Below, piece after piece: positions 42,660 through 50,434 of a stretch of DNA of 51,978 bases. A program made the translations under genes and the position numbers. How positions within the stretch are numbered: position 1 is the first letter of the stretch; every line of letters starts with the position of its first letter. The stretch is from the NCBI GenBank assembly GCA_947378965.1, contig CANCMG010000018.1, positions 1 to 51,978 on the forward strand, in the 5' to 3' direction. The notes beneath the pieces were generated by a model, which was not told the origin of the DNA, ran no database searches, and saw only the letters and a list, made by a program, of their open reading frames with translations. This DNA is from Alcaligenaceae bacterium. GTDB lineage: Bacteria > Pseudomonadota > Gammaproteobacteria > Burkholderiales > Burkholderiaceae_B.

Positions 42660-43658
42660 ATGACTTCATACTTTTTTGGTTTCAATCGCCTAGAAAAACA
42701 TCTTGTTGGCTTGACAAAGGTCTTAATCGCAGCGGCGATGACGACGAGCGTTTGGGCTGCCGATTACCCAACGCGAACCATTACCGTGATCAACCCGTGG
42801 ACGGCGGGAGGCCCCGCGGATACAGTCGCCAGACCGATTTTGCAGAAGCTCTCAGAAGCGCTTAAGCAACCTGTTGTCTTAGAAAACAAGGCCGGTGCAA
42901 ATGGTGTGATTGGGGCAAACTATGTGGCGCGCGCGACGCCCGATGGTTACACATTGTTGTTTTCGCACGTTGGCCCGATCACAATTAGCCCTGCTGTGCA
43001 AAAAGAGATGCCCTTTGACTCGGTACGTGACTTTGCACCCATCACGCAGATCGTTTCAGCGCCAACAGTGCTGGTGGTGCGCCCAGACTTGCCGATTCAT
43101 AACTTAAAAGAGTTTGTTGAGTACGCTCGTGCGAACCCGGGCAAGCTATCCTATGGCTCTGTGGGCACCGGAAGCACAACCCACCTGGCTGGAGAAATTC
43201 TAGCGACGATGGCAAACGTTAATATGCTGCATGTACCTTACAAAGGGGCGGCGCCCGTGATGACTGATTTGCTCGGTGGGCAGATCAATTGCACTTTCTT
43301 GAATATCGCGGCGTTAATGCCTTATATCAAAGCCGGGCAAGTTCGTGCGATCGGTGTGAGCACGCTTAAACGTTCACCCTTACTGCCAGAATTGCCCGCG
43401 ATTGCAGAGGTGTATCCAGGCTTTGAGGTGAATTCATGGTACGGCATGATGGCGCCGGCCAAGACGCCCGCAAACATCGTGAATCTTTTACAAAAAGAAG
43501 TTGCTAAGATTTTGCAAATGCCTGAGATCATCCAGACCATGCAAGCCGCTGGTTTGTCAGTCGAAGGCACGACCCCAGAGCAGTATGCTGAGCAAATTAA
43601 ACGTGACCTGAGTCGCTGGGAAACTGCTGTGACTAAGGCTGGTATTCAGAAGCAGTAG
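42660..43658 (+). CDS. TctC/Bug-family periplasmic receptor (end of beta-oxidation-like operon)
   Basis: A 332-residue receptor with signal helix LTKVLIAAAMTTSVWA and mature start DYPTRTITVINPWTAGGPAD. The first ligand loop has WTAGG in place of the common PPGG, and the others are ENKAGANG and PYKGAAPVMTD. It follows the DUF35 gene on the same strand after 112 bases, so it probably captures the acid processed by the upstream enzymes. The ribosome site (AAGAG) is weak. The downstream gap 43659-43822 shows no clear structure. Confidence 0.92.
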   Translation: MTSYFFGFNRLEKHLVGLTKVLIAAAMTTSVWAADYPTRTITVINPWTAGGPADTVARPILQKLSEALKQPVVLENKAGANGVIGANYVARATPDGYTLLFSHVGPITISPAVQKEMPFDSVRDFAPITQIVSAPTVLVVRPDLPIHNLKEFVEYARANPGKLSYGSVGTGSTTHLAGEILATMANVNMLHVPYKGAAPVMTDLLGGQINCTFLNIAALMPYIKAGQVRAIGVSTLKRSPLLPELPAIAEVYPGFEVNSWYGMMAPAKTPANIVNLLQKEVAKILQMPEIIQTMQAAGLSVEGTTPEQYAEQIKRDLSRWETAVTKAGIQKQ

Positions 43659-43822
43659 TGTGTCAGGATTGATGCGTCTTGGCACGCTAATCTCGTTTGC
43701 CTGAGCGAACAGTGTCGTTTGCGCTTAAACGGTCAAATTTTATACTCTATAAAACTGAGGTTCTGCAGTACAGTGCGACGACGATGTTTCAGAGTGCTGG
43801 TGAGCTGGGCGCGTTGCAGATC

Positions 43823-44044
43823 TCAGCGCTCAATGATCGCCAACACCTGGCCTTCGCTGACCGAGTCGCCCTCGTTGACGCAAATTTCAACAAGCGTGCC
43901 GCCGTCTTCGGCGACTAAGGGGATTTCCATTTTCATGGATTCAATGATCAGTACGGTATGCTCTTTATCAAGTGCTTGACCAATCGTCGTTTCAATTTTC
44001 CAGATTGATCCAGTGACTTCTGCTTTTAGTTCGTGCCGACTCAT
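43823..44044 (-). CDS. Stand-alone biotinyl-domain protein (biotin carboxyl carrier type)
   Basis: A 73-residue protein consisting only of a biotinyl/lipoyl-attachment fold. The biotinylation site is the Lys of ESMKMEIPL, in the canonical M-K-M context, near residue 38. The protein ends NEGDSVSEGQVLAIIER, a normal close of the fold. AGGAA before the ATG at 44044 supports the start. Free biotinyl domains usually serve a carboxylase or decarboxylase, yet no biotin carboxylase or carboxyltransferase gene is visible in this window. It is divergent from the CitE-like gene, with 85 bases between starts. Confidence 0.92.
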   Translation of the reverse strand: MSRHELKAEVTGSIWKIETTIGQALDKEHTVLIIESMKMEIPLVAEDGGTLVEICVNEGDSVSEGQVLAIIER

Positions 44045-44129
44045 GTGGTGAATTCCTGTGTGGCGAGTGCTAGGTGCGCTGGCGTTATTATAAAATTAAC
44101 CTTGATTATGATCTAAAAAGGATCGTTGT

Positions 44130-44993
44130 ATGCGTAGTAAATTATTTGTACCTGCCTCGCGGCCTGAACTCTTTAAAAAAGCGTTGGCAAGCGCCGCCGA
44201 TGCTATTTCGTTTGATCTTGAAGATGCGGTCGAAGAAAGCAGCAAACCCGCAGCCCGCAAAGCCTTACAAACGCTGTTTAAAGACGATTTGTCGACCCAT
44301 CATAAACTGATTGTGGTTCGAATCAACGCGATCGATACGCCTCATTTTTTGGCAGATCTTGATGCGGTCGTCTGCTCTGCCACACATACTGTCAATATCC
44401 CAATGGTCGAAGATCCGGACACCATTCGAGCCGTTGCGGCAGAACTTGAGCGACTTGAGATGGCACGAGGCCTGACACGACCAATCGGTATCTTGGTCAA
44501 CATTGAATCGCCCAAGGGCTTGCGGCGTGCCGCAGAATTAGCCTGCGCCCATCCGCGTGTCGTGGGCTTGCAGATCGGTTTTGGTGATTTGTTTGCACCC
44601 TTAGGGATTGTGTCATGCGAGCCCGCAGCCTTACAGGCTGTGCGTGTGGCAGTGCGCTTTGCAGCGGGTGAAGCAGGCATCCATGCTTATGACGGTGCTT
44701 TTGTTGATATTGCAAATCCCGAGGCATTTAAGCTTGATGCGCAAGCGGCGCAGCGGCTCGGGTTTAGCGGTAAAAGCTGCATCCATCCAACCCAGATCGC
44801 CTTGGCCAATGAGGTGTTTCGTCCAAGTGATGCCGCGATCGCCCATGCCGTCAGAGTGCTTGAAGCGACTAGCAAGAAATTAGCGGAAGGGGTCGGTGCG
44901 TTTGTTGTTGACGGCCGATTGATTGACGGCCCGTTTATTACCGAGGCCGAACACACTGTAGCCCTTGCCAAACGTTTGGGATTGCTGGTCTAA
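44130..44993 (+). CDS. HpcH/HpaI-family CitE-like acyl-CoA lyase
   Basis: A 287-residue TIM-barrel lyase of the CitE/malyl-CoA lyase branch. Signatures are RSKLFVPASRPELFKKAL at the start, DAISFDLEDAVEES with the acidic Mg2+ pair region, IPMVEDPDTIRA, VNIESPKGLRRA and GKSCIHPTQIALANEVF. It would split (or join) a hydroxyacyl-CoA such as malyl-, citramalyl- or citryl-CoA; a CoA-linked acid pathway in the neighbourhood fits. AAGG nine bases upstream supports the ATG at 44130. No citrate lyase partner genes are present. Confidence 0.92.
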   Translation: MRSKLFVPASRPELFKKALASAADAISFDLEDAVEESSKPAARKALQTLFKDDLSTHHKLIVVRINAIDTPHFLADLDAVVCSATHTVNIPMVEDPDTIRAVAAELERLEMARGLTRPIGILVNIESPKGLRRAAELACAHPRVVGLQIGFGDLFAPLGIVSCEPAALQAVRVAVRFAAGEAGIHAYDGAFVDIANPEAFKLDAQAAQRLGFSGKSCIHPTQIALANEVFRPSDAAIAHAVRVLEATSKKLAEGVGAFVVDGRLIDGPFITEAEHTVALAKRLGLLV

Positions 44994-45083
44994 GGCGCTA
45001 AGTGCTTGTTTGTTGGCCGAGGGCCGCTTAGTTGGTTTTTCACCGACTTGTCAGGTGCTGTGAGCACCAGGTTGCTTTGAAAC

Positions 45084-45103
45084 CCTCCCTCTAGAAGGGG
45101 AGG
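45084..45103 (+). terminator. Possible terminator hairpin after the CitE-like gene
   Basis: CCTCCC (45084-45089) pairs with GGGAGG (45098-45103), followed by the moderately T-rich ATTTCCTTTG. A second small hairpin, GGTGCT-GTG-AGCACC, lies at 45054-45068. Either could end the plus-strand transcript. Confidence 0.4.
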
Positions 45104-45111
45104 ATTTCCTT

Positions 45112-45223
45112 TGCTGCTATCCAACAATCCTGCTATTGAACACTCCTGCTATCAAACAATCCTGCTATCAAACAATCCTGCTATTAAACAGTCCCGCTGT
45201 TAAACAATCCTGTTGTTAAACAA
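45112..45223. repeat. Seven 16-bp tandem repeats
   Basis: Seven 16-bp units run from 45112 to 45223, with consensus TCCTGCTATCAAACAA. Units 3 and 4 (45144-45159, 45160-45175) are identical and the others differ at one to four sites. The last unit overlaps the stop codon of the minus-strand nitroreductase (45216). The array occupies most of the 222-base gap between convergent genes. Confidence 0.88.
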
Positions 45224-45833
45224 TCGTCAGTACATCATCAACTGGTAAGCGAGGCTTTTGGGGCCAGTTGCCTGGTGCTGCGTAGCCCACCGCAACCAGC
45301 ATCGCCGGAATGTCGTTCGCAGCGAGTTTAAATTCACGCGACACATCGGCCGGCACAAACCCAATCATGGGGCCAGTCACCAGACCCATGCCTTGAGCCG
45401 CTAACATCAACGTCATTGCGCCCATTGAGGCCGAACGAATCGCCTCATCACGTTGGCGCTCTGGATTGTTTTCATGACCGCCCGCCGCCATTGTCACCCA
45501 GCTATCGTGCATGGCCTGATCGATGAGGCCTGCATCAAGCGTTGGCTTCAATGCTTTGGCAAGCGTTTTGTGGGCTTCAAGCGTGCCGCAGACAATAAAC
45601 GTCACTGAGGCATCGACAATCTTTTGTTGCCCATACGAAACGGCCTTCAAGCGCTCTTTGGCGTCTTTAGATTGAACTGCGATAAATTTCCAGTTTTGAA
45701 AATTAAAGGCAGTGGGTGCACAGGTGGCCAGGCGCACAAGTTCTTTAATTTGTGCGGTACTCAGTGCTTTGGTGGGGTCGAATTGATTGGCTGAAATACG
45801 CTGTTCGATGATGGCATTGATAGGGCTTGTCAT
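45216..45833 (-). CDS. Nitroreductase-family FMN oxidoreductase, second type
   Basis: A 205-residue FMN oxidoreductase distinct from the one at 13467. It has the opening INAIIEQRISANQFDP, APTAFNFQNWKFIAV (flavin-site block), MLAAQGMGLVTGPMIGF and a normal C-terminal strand. Likely NAD(P)H-dependent reduction of quinones or nitro compounds. The ATG at 45833 is preferred, because the frame upstream to 45893 is simply translated AT-rich heptamer repeat. The last codons and the stop coincide with a 16-bp tandem unit, so array changes could alter the very C-terminus. Confidence 0.88.
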   Translation of the reverse strand: MTSPINAIIEQRISANQFDPTKALSTAQIKELVRLATCAPTAFNFQNWKFIAVQSKDAKERLKAVSYGQQKIVDASVTFIVCGTLEAHKTLAKALKPTLDAGLIDQAMHDSWVTMAAGGHENNPERQRDEAIRSASMGAMTLMLAAQGMGLVTGPMIGFVPADVSREFKLAANDIPAMLVAVGYAAPGNWPQKPRLPVDDVLTIV

Positions 45834-45850
45834 GGTGTGGCTCAATCTGT

Positions 45851-45885
45851 AAAAAAATAAAAAATAAAAAATAAAAAATAAAAAC
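45851..45885. repeat. AT-rich heptanucleotide repeat in a gene leader
   Basis: About four to five tandem copies of TAAAAAA lie 18 to 52 bases upstream of the nitroreductase start (minus-strand leader). The unit is not a multiple of three and lies outside the likely coding region, so length change would affect promoter or leader spacing. Confidence 0.75.
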
Positions 45886-45971
45886 TTAATCACTACTTTT
45901 GGTTTGTAGAAACGGTCATTGATTTAATTATGCGACCAACCCACAAGTCGTTTGCTTTGGTCAGGCGAGCA

Positions 45972-48900
45972 TTAGGTTGTTAACGCTTGTGCTAACAGAC
46001 GAGCCGTATGAATCGCGTTCACCTCAGCACCATCTTGTATTTGATGTCGACAACTCGTGCCATCGGCCACTACCACTGTGCTCGCTGCGCGATTACGCAC
46101 GGCCGGCAGCAGCGAAAGTTCGGCCATCTGCATCGAGGCTTGATGATGTTCAGCCTCGTAGCCAAAGCTACCCGCCATCCCGCAACACGAAGACTCAACC
46201 GTTGACACCTTGAGCTCGGGAATCCAACTCAAGACTGTTTGCACTGGCGTGAGCGCATCAAAGGCTTTTTGATGGCAATGGCCATGCAGAAGCGCATTGT
46301 TGTAATCGATAGGTTGCAGAGCCAACTTAAAACGACCGGCTTTTTGTTCGCGTACCAAAAACTCTTCAAACAAAAAGGCGTGTTGCGCAAGTTGTTCAGC
46401 CTCAGCGCCATAGCCGTAGTGCAAAAACTCGTCTCGTAGTGTCAGCAGGCACGATGGCTCGAGCCCGACGATTGCAATGCCCTTGGTGACATAAGGCATG
46501 AGGGTGTCGAGCGTGCGCCTGGCTTCGGCTTTGGCCTGGTCGATGAGCCCTGCCGACAAAAAGGTTCGGCCACAGCACAGCGGGCGTTCGCCTGCACGCA
46601 CATTCAAATGCACGGTATAGCCCGCGGCTTGCAGCACACGTTGTGCTGCGTGTGCGTTTTCAGCTTCAAGATAATTGCTAAAGGTATCGACAAAGAGTAA
46701 AACGTCTTTGGTGCTTGTTGTGGTTGGAGCCTCAACGCTTGCTGCGGTGTTGTTGCTTCGTGCGCTGGTTAAAAATGGTGCTTTAAATTTTGGTAATGAA
46801 CGTGCGGTTGCAAAGCCAAGCGCGCGCTTCACGAGTGCTCCGAGCACCGGCGTTGCTTCGGCGATGCTTAATAAACTACCAAAGCGACTCGCCCAAGGTG
46901 CGTAATGGGGCATAAAGGCAATCAGACGCTCTCGCAGAGTCAAACCGTGTAACTTACCCCACGCCGCACGAGCTTCAATTTTGATCTTGGCCATGTCGAC
47001 GCCTGTTGGGCAATCGCGCTTACAGCCTTTGCAGGATACGCACAGATCCAATGCGTCTTTGACTTCTACGCTGGCTAAGCCCGCTTGCCCGATCTGGCCC
47101 GATAAGGCGAGGCGCAAGGTATTGGCACGGCCGCGTGTGACATGTTGTTCATCTTTGGTGATGCGATAACTTGGGCACATGGTGCCCGCATCAAACTTGC
47201 GGCAATGGCCGTTGTTATTGCACATCTCGACAGCAGACGCCAGTCCGTTACTGAGGTCTAAACCCGTACCGGGCTTGGTCTCGTCGCCGGTTAAGGGGTC
47301 GCGCAAGACGTTCCAGGCTGACCAGTCTAGACCAGTTTGAAGTGCTGGCACCTGATAGCCGGGTGCATAGCGAAAATTGTTTCGGTCATCCATCTTTGGC
47401 GGACGAACAATTTTGTCTGGATTAAAGCGATTGTCTGGATCAAAGAGGGCTTTGATTTCGGTAAAGGCTTGATGAATGCGTGGGCCGTACTGCCACGATA
47501 CCCATTCACCTCGGCATAAGCCGTCGCCATGTTCGCCCGAGAAGGCACCTTTGTACTCGCGTACTAAGGCAGATGTTTCTTCTGCAATGGCACGCATCTT
47601 GACGGCACCATCGCGGCGCATGTCTAAAATCGGACGGACATGCAGCGTGCCGACGCTCGCGTGGGCATACCAAGTGCCCTCAGTGCCGTAGCGATGAAAA
47701 ACCTCAGTGAGACGGTCTGTATATTGTGCAAGGTGCTCAAGGGGTACTGCGCAGTCTTCGACAAAAGAGACGGGCTTGCCATCGCCTTTCATGCTCATCA
47801 TGATATTCAGGCCGGCTTTGCGTACATCCCATAAGGCTTTTTGTGCTTGAGCCTCTGGCATCTTGACGACGCTATTGGGTAGCCCCTGATCGCTGAGCAG
47901 GGCATCCAAGTCCTCTAGTTTTTTAAGAAGTGCAGCTTGATCCTCGCCAGCAAACTCCACCAGTAAAATCGCAGCAGGCTGCCCAAGCAGGGCTTTCTCT
48001 ACGACAGGGCGAAAGGCCGGATTCGAAAGCGCCAACTCAATCATGGTGCGATCGACCAACTCAACCGCGGTCGGCTTGAGCGTCACAATATGTTGCGCCG
48101 AATCCATCGCTTTATAAAAGCTTTGAAAGTTCACAACGCCCAATACTTTGTGAACAGGAAGAGGACATAGCTTCAGCGTAATCTGGCGACTGTAAGCTAG
48201 GGTGCCTTCTGAGCCGACGAGCAGATGCGCAAGGTTTGCCACACCATCATCGGTATAGGCGCGCGGATTTTGACAGTCAAATAAATCGATGTTGTAGCCG
48301 GCGACGCGACGCAATACTTTTGGAATACGTTCGGCAAGTTCGGCGCGCTCGCGGGTGGCAATCGTTTTGAGTGCCGATAAGATGTTTTGCAGGCGGGCGC
48401 CCACAACAGGTGTGTTTAATGAGCCAAAATTTGCCTGCGTGCCATCGGCCAACACGGCATCGACGCTTAGCACGTTATGCACCATGTTGCCGTACTCGAT
48501 TGAGCGTGAGCCACACGAGTTATTACCCGTCATGCCACCAATCGTGCACTGCGCGCTTGTCGATACGTCAACCGGAAACCACAGACCATGGGGTTTGAGC
48601 CACGCGTTCAAGTGATCGAGCACCATACCAGGCTCGACGGTGATCGTCATTGCGTTCGCATCAAAGGCAATCACGTTGCACAGCCATTTGCTGTTGTCGA
48701 TAATCAGTGCGTCGCCAACAGTCTGCCCACACTGGCTCGTGCCCGCACCGCGCGACAACACTGCCACCTTTTGATCGCGAGCGATCTCAAGTGCGCGCAG
48801 CACATCGGCTTGATCGCGCGGCACAACAACGCCAATCGGCGTGATTTGATAGATCGAGGCATCGGTCGAATAACGCCCGCGTGAGGCGGCGTCAAACAGG

Positions 48901-49007
48901 ACTTCGCCGCGTAAGTTTTTTGCGAGTAACTGGGCGAGCGGCGATGCGCCGCCCGCGCTAGCGGGAAAAAAATGCAGAGGCTTGGCGATTGCGGTCGGTG
49001 AGAGCAC
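45972..49007 (-). CDS. ydiJ: YdiJ-type FAD and Fe-S D-2-hydroxyacid dehydrogenase
   Basis: A 1011-residue fusion. An FAD-binding (PCMH-like) domain covers about 40-200, with SRGAGTSQCGQTVGDAL and GGMTGNNSCGSRSIEYGN; a FAD-oxidase C-terminal domain reaches to about 550. Then come two Fe-S binding segments, CNNNGHCRKFDAGTMCPSY and CVSCKGCKRDCPTGVDM, and two cysteine-rich CCG modules (PLCCGRTFLSAG and SSCCGMAGSFG). This matches YdiJ-like D-2-hydroxyglutarate or D-lactate dehydrogenases passing electrons to the membrane chain. Start is GTG at 49007, with GGAG eight bases upstream. It follows the aminotransferase by two bases. Confidence 0.92.
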   Translation of the reverse strand: MLSPTAIAKPLHFFPASAGGASPLAQLLAKNLRGEVLFDAASRGRYSTDASIYQITPIGVVVPRDQADVLRALEIARDQKVAVLSRGAGTSQCGQTVGDALIIDNSKWLCNVIAFDANAMTITVEPGMVLDHLNAWLKPHGLWFPVDVSTSAQCTIGGMTGNNSCGSRSIEYGNMVHNVLSVDAVLADGTQANFGSLNTPVVGARLQNILSALKTIATRERAELAERIPKVLRRVAGYNIDLFDCQNPRAYTDDGVANLAHLLVGSEGTLAYSRQITLKLCPLPVHKVLGVVNFQSFYKAMDSAQHIVTLKPTAVELVDRTMIELALSNPAFRPVVEKALLGQPAAILLVEFAGEDQAALLKKLEDLDALLSDQGLPNSVVKMPEAQAQKALWDVRKAGLNIMMSMKGDGKPVSFVEDCAVPLEHLAQYTDRLTEVFHRYGTEGTWYAHASVGTLHVRPILDMRRDGAVKMRAIAEETSALVREYKGAFSGEHGDGLCRGEWVSWQYGPRIHQAFTEIKALFDPDNRFNPDKIVRPPKMDDRNNFRYAPGYQVPALQTGLDWSAWNVLRDPLTGDETKPGTGLDLSNGLASAVEMCNNNGHCRKFDAGTMCPSYRITKDEQHVTRGRANTLRLALSGQIGQAGLASVEVKDALDLCVSCKGCKRDCPTGVDMAKIKIEARAAWGKLHGLTLRERLIAFMPHYAPWASRFGSLLSIAEATPVLGALVKRALGFATARSLPKFKAPFLTSARSNNTAASVEAPTTTSTKDVLLFVDTFSNYLEAENAHAAQRVLQAAGYTVHLNVRAGERPLCCGRTFLSAGLIDQAKAEARRTLDTLMPYVTKGIAIVGLEPSCLLTLRDEFLHYGYGAEAEQLAQHAFLFEEFLVREQKAGRFKLALQPIDYNNALLHGHCHQKAFDALTPVQTVLSWIPELKVSTVESSCCGMAGSFGYEAEHHQASMQMAELSLLPAVRNRAASTVVVADGTSCRHQIQDGAEVNAIHTARLLAQALTT

Positions 49008-49009
49008 GT

Positions 49010-50224
49010 TCAGGCTCCGTTCGAGAAATAGTCCATGCCCGCCTGTACGCCGCTACCCGCTAGCTTGACGCCAGAGAGTTTGAGGCCCATCTCGACCCCA
49101 GCCAAGGTTGCCAATAAAGTCAGATCGTTGCTGTCGCCAAGATGCCCAATGCGAAACATCCGACCTTTGACTTTGCCCAAACCTGTGCCCAACGATAGAT
49201 CAAAACGTTCTTGGATCAATTTGCGAATATCGTCGGCGTCCACGCCTTCGGGCGTGATGACGCCGGTCAAAATCGGGGAGTACACGCTTGGGTCAGCGCA
49301 CTGAATGGGGAGGCCCCACGCGGTGACGGCGGCGCGCACGCCAGCGGCCCAGCGCTGATGACGTGCATAGACGTTATCCATGCCCTCTTCGGTAAACATG
49401 TCAATGACTTCTGAGAGGCCATAGAGCAGGTTAGTGCTTGAGGTTGAGGGCCAGTAGCCGCCTTTGTTCATCTCGATCACTTCGTCCCACGCCCAAAACG
49501 AGCGAGGCATCTTGGCTGTTTTTGACGCTTCGATCGCGCGCGCAGACAGAGCGTTAAAGCTCAGGCCCGGGGGCAGCATCAAGCCTTTTTGCGAGGCAGC
49601 CATGGCCACGTCGACTCCCCACTCATCGTGGCGGTAATCGGCACTGCCCAGGCCCGAGATCGTATCCACCATCAATAGCGCTGGGTGCTTGGCGTCATCA
49701 ATCGCTTTACGCACCGAGACAATATCTGAGGTGACGCCAGTTGAGGTTTCGTTGTGCACGACACAGACGGCTTTGATACTGTGTTCGCGATCTTGCACCA
49801 GACGATCATGAATTTGGTTGGCTTGAACGCCACGTCGCCAGCCCGCTAAGGCAGGGAACTGCTCGTCATGGCCTTGAAACGACAACACTTCGGTTTTAAG
49901 CCCCAGTCTGGTCGCCAGGCGGTTCCAGAGAAAGGCGAAGTGACCGGTTTCGTACATCAGGACATGATCGCCAGGGCTTAGGGTGTTGGCAAGTGCGGCC
50001 TCCCAGGCGCCGGTGCCCGAGGCCGGGTAAATAATGACTGGTTGTTTGGTTTTGAAAATGGTTTGCATGCCTTCGATGGCTTTGCGACCTAAGCCGGCAA
50101 ATTCTGGGCCACGGTGATCGATTGTGGGCAGACTAATGGCCCGTAGCACTCGATCGGGCACGGGGCTTGGGCCGGGGATTTGTAAAAAATGGCGGCCGGT
50201 AGGGTGAAAGTTAAGCTTAATCAT
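49010..50224 (-). CDS. Serine/alanine-glyoxylate aminotransferase family protein
   Basis: A PLP-dependent class V aminotransferase of 404 residues. The family opening FLQIPGPSPVPDRVLRA, the DHRGPEF block, PASGTGAWEAAL, VDTISGLGSADY and the PLP-binding Lys region AASQKGLMLPPGL are clear. It would convert glyoxylate to glycine using serine or alanine. I chose the ATG at 50224, six bases after TGGAG, not the frame start at 50260. Operon pairing with a D-2-hydroxyacid dehydrogenase suggests joint handling of glyoxylate, hydroxypyruvate or glycolate-type acids, which is inference. Confidence 0.93.
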   Translation of the reverse strand: MIKLNFHPTGRHFLQIPGPSPVPDRVLRAISLPTIDHRGPEFAGLGRKAIEGMQTIFKTKQPVIIYPASGTGAWEAALANTLSPGDHVLMYETGHFAFLWNRLATRLGLKTEVLSFQGHDEQFPALAGWRRGVQANQIHDRLVQDREHSIKAVCVVHNETSTGVTSDIVSVRKAIDDAKHPALLMVDTISGLGSADYRHDEWGVDVAMAASQKGLMLPPGLSFNALSARAIEASKTAKMPRSFWAWDEVIEMNKGGYWPSTSSTNLLYGLSEVIDMFTEEGMDNVYARHQRWAAGVRAAVTAWGLPIQCADPSVYSPILTGVITPEGVDADDIRKLIQERFDLSLGTGLGKVKGRMFRIGHLGDSNDLTLLATLAGVEMGLKLSGVKLAGSGVQAGMDYFSNGA

Positions 50225-50434
50225 CGGGACTCCAGGCGATTGATAAGGGCAAATTACCACAATCGGTGAGTCTCTGAGTACGAAGCCGTACGACCAATGG
50301 GCAGGCTCGGGGGCAGAGGCGCAAAGAACGGGAAAGCAAATAATGGTATCTTGTGGCTACCCGTACTTTAAACGCAGCACGCTATCTGCCTAAAAGTCGC
50401 TAAACAGAATACAAAAAGGGCACTTACGCGGCCT

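Noticed and set aside
45834-45893. An N-terminal extension of the second nitroreductase, rich in Phe and Leu
   Set aside because: It is only the translation of the A/T heptamer repeat; the ATG at 45833 gives the normal family N-terminus.
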